Positions 54,801 to 59,055 of a stretch of DNA of 59,055 bases are shown piece after piece. Source of the DNA: Prevotella sp. (GTDB lineage Bacteria; Bacteroidota; Bacteroidia; Bacteroidales; Bacteroidaceae); NCBI GenBank assembly GCA_017475005.1, contig JAFVGI010000052.1, positions 1 to 59,055 on the forward strand, in the 5' to 3' direction. A program made the translations under genes and the position numbers. Numbering within the stretch: position 1 is the first letter of the stretch; each line of letters begins with the position of its first letter. Under the pieces are notes generated by a model. That model was not told the DNA's origin and made no database searches. It worked only from the letters and a program-made list of their open reading frames with translations.

Positions 54801-55344
54801 ATGGTTGTATGGTATATCCTTTATAAAGAAGCCCCTTGTTATACAGCTGCTTCAGGAGATACCACAGAGTCTCAATATATTTTATGTCATAGGTGATATA
54901 AGGATTTTCCAAATCAACCCAGTAACCCATCTTATTTGTCAGCTGTGTCCACTCATCGGTGTACATCATGACATTCTTACGGCAGGCATCGTTATACTCG
55001 TCAACGCTAATCTTCTTACCGATATCCTCTTTTGTGATGCCGAGACTCTTTTCTACGCTCAGCTCGACAGGCAGACCATGAGTATCCCATCCAGCCTTAC
55101 GCTTCACCTGATAACCCTTCATTGTCTTATATCTCAGGAATACATCCTTGATAGTACGACCCATAACATGGTGTATTCCAGGATGTCCATTAGCTGATGG
55201 AGGTCCTTCGAAGAAGATGAAAGGCTTACAACCTTCTTTTTCGTCTATACTCTTATGGAAGATGTCATTCTTCTCCCATTCTGCAAGAATCCTTGCATTA
55301 GTCTCTGCAAGATTTAATGTTTTATATTCCTTAAATTTTGTCAT
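51895..55344 (-). CDS. ileS: Isoleucyl-tRNA synthetase
   Basis: A 1,149-residue class Ia synthetase, complete. The HIGH-type motif is NGHPGIHH (around 52-59) and the ATP motif is KMSKRLGN. The long CP1 editing domain and the C-terminal anticodon-binding region are both present; the length and the form without a C-terminal zinc site resemble the eukaryote-like, mupirocin-tolerant group usual in Bacteroidetes. It heads the ileS-dksA-lspA-DUF4296 series. Confidence 0.95.
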   Translation of the reverse strand: MTKFKEYKTLNLAETNARILAEWEKNDIFHKSIDEKEGCKPFIFFEGPPSANGHPGIHHVMGRTIKDVFLRYKTMKGYQVKRKAGWDTHGLPVELSVEKSLGITKEDIGKKISVDEYNDACRKNVMMYTDEWTQLTNKMGYWVDLENPYITYDIKYIETLWYLLKQLYNKGLLYKGYTIQPYSPAAGTGLSSHELNQPGCYRDVKDTTVTAQFKVTDINLNIENNQNTPIYILAWTTTPWTLPSNTALCVGPKIDYVALKGNNPYTNEEAIYIIAESRMGAYFTQEEGKEPKILWRGKGADLVGTKYQQLMPWVKPCSMDESGKITDESEKAFRVIPGDYVTTEDGTGIVHIAPTFGADDAKVAKDAGVPALFIVDKAGDTRPMVDFQGKYFVKEDIQPEFLDMCVNDSYWKHSGAYVKNAYDPKYNVNGYDEKAANKDMDLNVILCLEMKEEGTAFKIEKHVHNYPHCWRTDKPVLYYPLDSWFIRSTAKKDRMFDLNQTINWHPQSTGTGRFGKWLENLNDWNLSRSRYWGTPLPIWRNKDTKEEICIGSLEELYNEIEKAVKAGVMESNILKDKGFVPGDMSKENYDKIDIHRPYVDYIKLVSDKGTVLTRETDLIDVWFDSGAMPYAQIHYPFENKELIDNGKAFPADFIAEGVDQTRGWFFTLHAIGTMVFDSVAFKNVISNGLVLDKNGIKMSKRLGNVINPFDCINTYGADAVRWYMTSNSSPWDNLSFDLDGVKEVTSSFFIKLYQAYSFFTLYANVDGFEYKEEDIEYNKRPDFDRWLLSELNSLVKEVDKYLADYDVTPAVRLIQSFVIDKLSNWYIRLNKKRFWGNEASEDKRSAYQTLYTCLNTLARIMAPVAPFYADELFMSLNEVTKKDTSLSVHLAQFPEANEEYIDTELEEAMQLAMQVTSMVLSLRKKVKIPVIQALQTISIPVTDPAVKAAIERMKSVILAETNVKELNFIEDGAGIQLVKKVKCNFRTMGKKFGKLMKDVNNAVMAMTQAQIAELENNGTVALTAAGENVTIEKEDVEIISEDIPGWTIAQEGTITVALDIEITPELKNEGMARLIIKRIQAMRKDSQFEITDRIDVVIEDNDDLKKAVDTFKEHIASQVLANSLVIGDACEGSEQDFGEFKAKIFIKKN

Positions 55345-55362
55345 TTATATTAATTTTATTTA

Positions 55363-55397
55363 TCAACTTTCATCTTTAAACTTTCAACTCTAAGCCA
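55363..55397. repeat. Degenerate heptamer array before ileS
   Basis: Units tcaactt, tcatctt, taaactt, tcaactc and taagcca. The coding strand shows TAG, TGA and TAA in successive units. Confidence 0.65.
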
Positions 55398-55402
55398 TCC
55401 CC

Positions 55403-56632
55403 CTACTCCATTCTCATCGTCTTTGCCGGTCTTACTGTTCCGATAAAGAAACTTGGCACTACCAATACTGCTGTCGTTATTATGAGTGTCACAATGTTGA
55501 GCAGTGCTATTATGAGCCAGTTAATTTCTACTGGTGCTTCTCTGACATAGTATGCAGTCGGATCCAGCTTTACTATTCCGAAGTACTGTTGCAGGAGGCA
55601 TATTCCGATACCTATCACATTTCCCCAGAACATTCCTTTTATTACGATACTCAAGGCGAGCCACCTGAATGTCTTTCTTATCAGACTGTTGCGTGCTCCC
55701 AAAGCTTTCAGAAGTCCTATGGTGGCAGTACGTTCCAGAATGATGATAAGCAGCCCACTGACTATTGTAAATCCAGCCACACATATCATCAGTATGAGGA
55801 TTATCCACACATTGAGGTCGAGCAGGTCGAGCCATGCAAAGGTCTGCGGACTCATATCATATACTGTGCATGATGAGAGGGTGTGCATCTGTGAGTCGTA
55901 GGTGTTGTCTATCTTGCTTCTCACCCCTGCTGAAATGACATCCAAGCTGTCGAAGTTCGTTACCAGCATCTCGCACCCTGTTACCTGTAGAATGTCTTTT
56001 GTCATTCGCCATCCGTTCAGTTTGCTCACGGTGTATAGGTCGGTATAGCATACCACATCGTCATAGCGTGAGAAATTGGTCTGGTAAATCCCCGTGATAG
56101 TAAAAGGCCTTGCCCTTACATCGTCATCACTAAGGAAGTATGCATATACCTTGTTTCCGACCTTCAGTCTCAATTTGTCTGCCATATTCTTTGATATAAG
56201 CAGTTGCTGAGTGCTCTTATACATACTCAGCTGTGGTATCTTTCCCTCTACCAGATTTGATGCCATAAAGGTTGTGTCATAGTCTTCACCGACGCCCTTA
56301 AACATCACTCCCAGGAAATCATTGTTTGTCTTCAGTACTCCTTGCTTCTGCGAATACCGCTGTACTCGCTTCACTCCCTCTATCTTCTTTAGGCGGTCTA
56401 TCAGTTTTTCGTCTGCTGTAACAGGATTTGACTGGTCCAATGTCTGCAGCGTCATATAGTTTGAAACTACGATGTCAGAACTGAATCCCACCACTTTGTC
56501 ACGAATGGTGTGTTTAAATCCTATCACCACGCTGACACTGATAATCATCACTGCGATACCCAGTGCTACACCCAGCATCGCTATAGGTGCCTTAGGCCTA
56601 AAATGTCGTGCTATGTAAAAAGCTACGTTCAC
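55403..56632 (-). CDS. LolC/LolE-like ABC transporter permease, GTG start
   Basis: A 409-residue FtsX-type permease: one N-terminal membrane segment (about 15-40), a periplasmic MacB-like domain (about 45-260) and three C-terminal segments (about 270-400). The family extracts lipoproteins from the inner membrane with LolD and hands them to LolA; both a LolA-like gene and lspA are in this window, but no LolD ATPase is. The frame opens with GTG at 56632, which overlaps the aminotransferase TGA as GTGA. Confidence 0.8.
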   Translation of the reverse strand: MNVAFYIARHFRPKAPIAMLGVALGIAVMIISVSVVIGFKHTIRDKVVGFSSDIVVSNYMTLQTLDQSNPVTADEKLIDRLKKIEGVKRVQRYSQKQGVLKTNNDFLGVMFKGVGEDYDTTFMASNLVEGKIPQLSMYKSTQQLLISKNMADKLRLKVGNKVYAYFLSDDDVRARPFTITGIYQTNFSRYDDVVCYTDLYTVSKLNGWRMTKDILQVTGCEMLVTNFDSLDVISAGVRSKIDNTYDSQMHTLSSCTVYDMSPQTFAWLDLLDLNVWIILILMICVAGFTIVSGLLIIILERTATIGLLKALGARNSLIRKTFRWLALSIVIKGMFWGNVIGIGICLLQQYFGIVKLDPTAYYVREAPVEINWLIIALLNIVTLIITTAVLVVPSFFIGTVRPAKTMRME

Positions 56633-57828
56633 TCTGTTCGTCCCGGATATGCTTCCAGCGCTTTACGCAATACTATCAAAGCTCTTTCCAAGTCTTCTTT
56701 CTTCAGGACGTATGCTATACGCACCTGATTTGTTCCTGCTCCTGGTGTGGTATAGAATCCTGCTCCTGGAGCCATCATTACTGTCTCGCCTTCGTATTCG
56801 AATTCCTCAAGACACCATCTGCAGAACTTCTCAGCATCATCTACCGGCAACTGTGCCATAGTGTAGAATGCACCCATTGGAATTGGAGAATATACTCCAG
56901 GAATACGGTTGAGGCCATCGATAAGTACCTTACGACGTTCTACGTATTCATCATACACATCGCGATAGTATTCCTCTGGTGCATCGAGAGATGCCTCTGC
57001 TACTATCTGTCCTATCAGTGGAGGACTCAGACGAGCCTGACAGAATTTCATCACAGCCTTGCGTATCTCGTCATTCTTTGTTATCAAGCAACCGATACGT
57101 ATTCCGCACTCACTGTAACGCTTTGATACAGAATCGATGAGAACAGTATTACGCTCTATGCCATCAAGATGGAAGACAGAGATATAAGGACTGCCAGTAT
57201 AGATATATTCACGATACACCTCGTCAGAGAAGAGATACAGGTCGTATTTTTTTACGAGGTCACGTATCTGGTTCATCTCTCTGCGGGTATAGAGATATCC
57301 TGTTGGGTTGTTAGGGTTACAAATCATTATAGCCCTTGTGCGGGAATTGATAAGTTCCTCAAACTGCTCTACCTTTGGCAGCGAGAAGCCTTCATCAATA
57401 GTTGTTGCTATAGTACGTATCTTGGCACCGGCGCTGATAGCAAATGCTATGTAGTTAGCATAAGCTGGTTCTGGTACAATGATTTCGTCACCTGGATTCA
57501 GACATGCCATGAAGGCGAACAAGATAGCCTCTGAGCCACCACTAGTGATAATGATATCGTCAGGTGTTACCTTGATGTTATACTTGTCATAATATCCAAC
57601 CAGCTTTTCTCTCAACGACTGATAACCCTGTGATGGGCTGTACTCCAGAATATTCCTGTCAACATTCTTCAATGCGTCAAGTCCCACTTGAGGTGTTGGT
57701 AAGTCTGGCTGTCCTATATTTAGATGATACACCTTTGTGCCACGTTTCTTTGCAGCTGCAGCAAAGGGTACGAGTTTACGTATCGGTGACTCTGGCATTT
57801 CAACGCCACGTTTTGAAATAATAGGCAT
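56629..57828 (-). CDS. Class I/II PLP-dependent aminotransferase
   Basis: A 399-residue fold-type I aminotransferase of the aspartate aminotransferase-like group. Evidence: LNIGQPDLPTPQ (36-47), CNPNNPTGYLYTRREM, LFSDEVYREY and SVSKRYSECGIRIG with the PLP Lys. Amino-acid specificity is not clear. The gene is preceded by a promoter and a long, highly folded leader (57852-58047), which suggests post-transcriptional control or a separate small RNA. It is coupled to the LolC/E-like gene. Confidence 0.85.
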   Translation of the reverse strand: MPIISKRGVEMPESPIRKLVPFAAAAKKRGTKVYHLNIGQPDLPTPQVGLDALKNVDRNILEYSPSQGYQSLREKLVGYYDKYNIKVTPDDIIITSGGSEAILFAFMACLNPGDEIIVPEPAYANYIAFAISAGAKIRTIATTIDEGFSLPKVEQFEELINSRTRAIMICNPNNPTGYLYTRREMNQIRDLVKKYDLYLFSDEVYREYIYTGSPYISVFHLDGIERNTVLIDSVSKRYSECGIRIGCLITKNDEIRKAVMKFCQARLSPPLIGQIVAEASLDAPEEYYRDVYDEYVERRKVLIDGLNRIPGVYSPIPMGAFYTMAQLPVDDAEKFCRWCLEEFEYEGETVMMAPGAGFYTTPGAGTNQVRIAYVLKKEDLERALIVLRKALEAYPGRTE

Positions 57829-57851
57829 GTAATGTGATTTTTATTTTTGAG

Positions 57852-58047
57852 AAAAAAGGGGCGCACCAGTGATGTGATGAAAACTCCGAGTTTTGTGTTT
57901 AGAGTGCTCTCCGCTTTTGTAATCCACCGGCCCTTCGGCTAAGACTTTCGTCTATGTGGCCCGCCATAGGCAAGAGAAACGGTCTCTGAGTTTCGATTAT
58001 TTGATGAGTATCCCTATCGAACCGATACGACCCCTATATATAAATTT
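57852..58047 (-). ncRNA. Candidate structured leader or small RNA upstream of the aminotransferase
   Basis: About 195 bases of unusually GC-rich, folded sequence. The minus strand shows an AGAGA/TCTCT hairpin, AGAC-GAAA-GTCT, AGCC-GAAG-GGC(C) inside a CCAC/GTGG stem, and AAAACT/AGTTTT. AGGGG near the 5' end can pair with CCCCT just before a run of six T (57857-57852). That layout suits a terminated small RNA or attenuated leader. It matches none of the riboswitch or housekeeping RNA consensus sequences I can recall. Confidence 0.5.
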
Positions 58048-58053
58048 TGTGCG

Positions 58054-58061
58054 CAAAGGTA
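58054..58061 (-). promoter_or_regulatory. Promoter -7 element of the structured leader
   Basis: TACCTTTG on the minus strand, about 225 bases before the aminotransferase ATG and just before the folded region. Confidence 0.7.
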
Positions 58062-58124
58062 CAAAAAAGTTATGTATTATGCAAGAAAATCCAAATAATT
58101 TAACTTTTTTGCATTAAAATCGCT

Positions 58125-58152
58125 AATTGCTAACCATTAACTGCTAACCTTT
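58125..58152. repeat. Heptamer array at the metallopeptidase stop
   Basis: Units aattgct, aaccatt, aactgct and aaccttt. They include the last codons and the TAA stop of the gene at 58137-58691. Confidence 0.75.
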
Positions 58153-58691
58153 GTCATAGCTCTCATTTCTCTCCTCGCTTCCCTCCAACGTGGGAAAAAA
58201 CGGTCCATAAGGGCATGAAAACGGGCATTGTGGCTGGGTTCAATCAGATGACATAATTCGTGTACAACAACATGTTCTACACACCATTCTGGAACCAATA
58301 ATAGATACAAAGAAAAACAAACGATTTTCTCTCTTGTCTTACACGTTCCCCAACGTGATGTCATAGCCCTGAAACGTATCTCTTTTGGAGTGACACCCAT
58401 CACCTGGGAGTAATGCTCTGCCATAGGAATTACAAGGTTTTGCAGGCGGTTCCTCGCTTCCATTTTCTGTGTTGCGGTGTTCAGTGGTAACTGGTCATAG
58501 AAAGCCTGCCTGCTCTGCTGTCTGTTGAGAGCCTTTTCACGAGCCTGAATTATCCATTCGCGGTTCTTCTCAATAAATTCCTCTATTCTTGACTTTGGCA
58601 TACCGACAGGAGCAGAAATATGCACCTCTCCATTCTTGACTATCCTCATAGTCAGGCGTCGCGTTCTCCGATATGTCACATGTATTGCCAT
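58137..58691 (-). CDS. YgjP-like (M48/DUF45) metallopeptidase
   Basis: A 184-residue small zinc metalloprotease. Motif VVHELCHLIEPSHNARFH gives HExxH (His144, Glu145, His148) plus a downstream His (154 or 159) as third ligand, preceded by the family RAMTSRWGTCKTR. It is shorter than the usual 220-240 residue YgjP proteins at the N-terminus. The role is unknown, possibly protein quality control like SprT. It has its own promoter (58711-58718). Confidence 0.85.
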   Translation of the reverse strand: MAIHVTYRRTRRLTMRIVKNGEVHISAPVGMPKSRIEEFIEKNREWIIQAREKALNRQQSRQAFYDQLPLNTATQKMEARNRLQNLVIPMAEHYSQVMGVTPKEIRFRAMTSRWGTCKTREKIVCFSLYLLLVPEWCVEHVVVHELCHLIEPSHNARFHALMDRFFPRWREARREMRAMTKVSS

Positions 58692-58710
58692 CTTTTCTGT
58701 TTTACGGCTG

Positions 58711-58718
58711 CAAAGATA
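58711..58718 (-). promoter_or_regulatory. Promoter -7 element of the metallopeptidase
   Basis: TATCTTTG on the minus strand, 19 bases before the ATG. Confidence 0.65.
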
Positions 58719-58825
58719 CTATTTAGTTATTTTTCTGTCTTGATATCGTGATATTAAAATAAATAAAAAATGTTAATTCTGCCATAATCTCTAGAATGAC
58801 AGATGCTATCTTGCATTTTTATTAG

Positions 58826-58833
58826 TATATTTG
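58826..58833 (+). promoter_or_regulatory. Promoter -7 element of the RlmD-type gene
   Basis: TATATTTG followed by CAACTC, 24 bases before the ATG at 58858. Confidence 0.65.
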
Positions 58834-58857
58834 CAACTCAATATATACAAAAAATCC

Positions 58858-59055
58858 ATGAGTAGAAAGAAACCATTACCACTGCTTACTAATATAGAGA
58901 TAGAAGATTTTGCTGCTGAAGGCAAGTGTCTTTTTCATTGGAATACGGGAAATAGCGAGAGCGAAGGCAAGAACCTTGTTGTCTTCGTTCCCTTTTGTGT
59001 CCCCGGCGACATTGCAGACATACAGATACGACGCAAGAAACATTCCTTTGCTGAA
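58858..59055 (+). CDS. 23S rRNA (uracil-5-)-methyltransferase RlmD-type, 5' part only
   Basis: The first 66 codons run off the window end. MSRKKPLPLLTNIEIEDFAAEG followed by LVVFVPFCVPGDIADIQIRRKK is the N-terminal TRAM domain layout of Bacteroidetes RumA/RlmD-family enzymes, which methylate U1939 of 23S rRNA. The catalytic domain is outside the window, so the family call rests on the TRAM region alone. Confidence 0.75.
   Translation, partial: MSRKKPLPLLTNIEIEDFAAEGKCLFHWNTGNSESEGKNLVVFVPFCVPGDIADIQIRRKKHSFAE

Noticed and set aside
57852-58047. tmRNA, RNase P RNA, SRP RNA or a known riboswitch
   Set aside because: None of the conserved core sequences I know for these RNAs is present in the segment.

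Overview
The window looks like chromosomal DNA of a Bacteroidales bacterium, most likely Prevotellaceae. The reasons are Bacteroidetes-type promoters (TAnnTTTG, often with TTTG about 20 bases upstream), a giant SprA of the type IX secretion translocon, Bacteroidetes-restricted families (DUF3822, DUF4296, DUF4251, DUF3737), an acid-extended Rho, and few Shine-Dalgarno sites. The genus is inference. No integrase, transposase, CRISPR array or prophage gene was seen.

Layout. 1-4.1 kb: a heptamer repeat tract, a DUF4251-DUF3089 fusion protein, tRNA-Leu(CAA), a GH105 hydrolase and trxB. 4.1-7.9 kb: a small secreted protein, then DUF3822-rsmD-dnaG. 8-12.1 kb: a RecD/Dda-like helicase, a FadL-like outer membrane protein and a secreted Gly/Ser/Arg-rich protein. 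12.2-20 kb: a histidine cluster (hisG, hisD, hisC) interrupted by a MATE transporter, DUF3737 and a PatB-type lyase, followed by prmA. 20.1-24 kb: an AT-rich accessory stretch with a peptidylarginine/agmatine deiminase-like enzyme and a protein resembling the 3-methyladenine DNA glycosylase fold. Exact 43-bp direct repeats bound these two genes. A strongly folded RNA or leader and more repeat copies follow. 24-30.4 kb: a gltD-like oxidoreductase, a secreted six-hairpin glycosidase-like protein, PBP4 and nadB. 30.4-42 kb: sprA, ruvA, a DUF349 protein, a zinc-ribbon protein, rubrerythrin, bcp and initiator tRNA. 42.2-57.8 kb: a long minus-strand housekeeping series (aminotransferase, LolC/E-like permease, ileS, DksA-like, lspA, DUF4296, rho, tetR, fabG, rluA, ftsK, lolA, rnz). 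At the end are a second structured leader RNA, a YgjP-like metallopeptidase and the start of an RlmD-type methyltransferase.

The most unusual signal is in the spacers. At least twelve gene junctions are filled by degenerate tandem repeats with a strict 7-base period. The unit differs from place to place. The repeats run from one gene's start codon into the neighbouring stop codon, and their coding strand carries stop codons that fall in every frame because 7 is not a multiple of 3. Two related hairpin-bearing elements are embedded in such arrays, and one now encodes the last 45 residues of PBP4.

Other points of interest are the repeat-bounded deiminase/glycosylase-like pair, two promoter-driven structured RNAs, an attenuator-like arrangement before ruvA, and five genes that start with GTG or TTG. 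All identifications are from reading the sequence; no database search was run.
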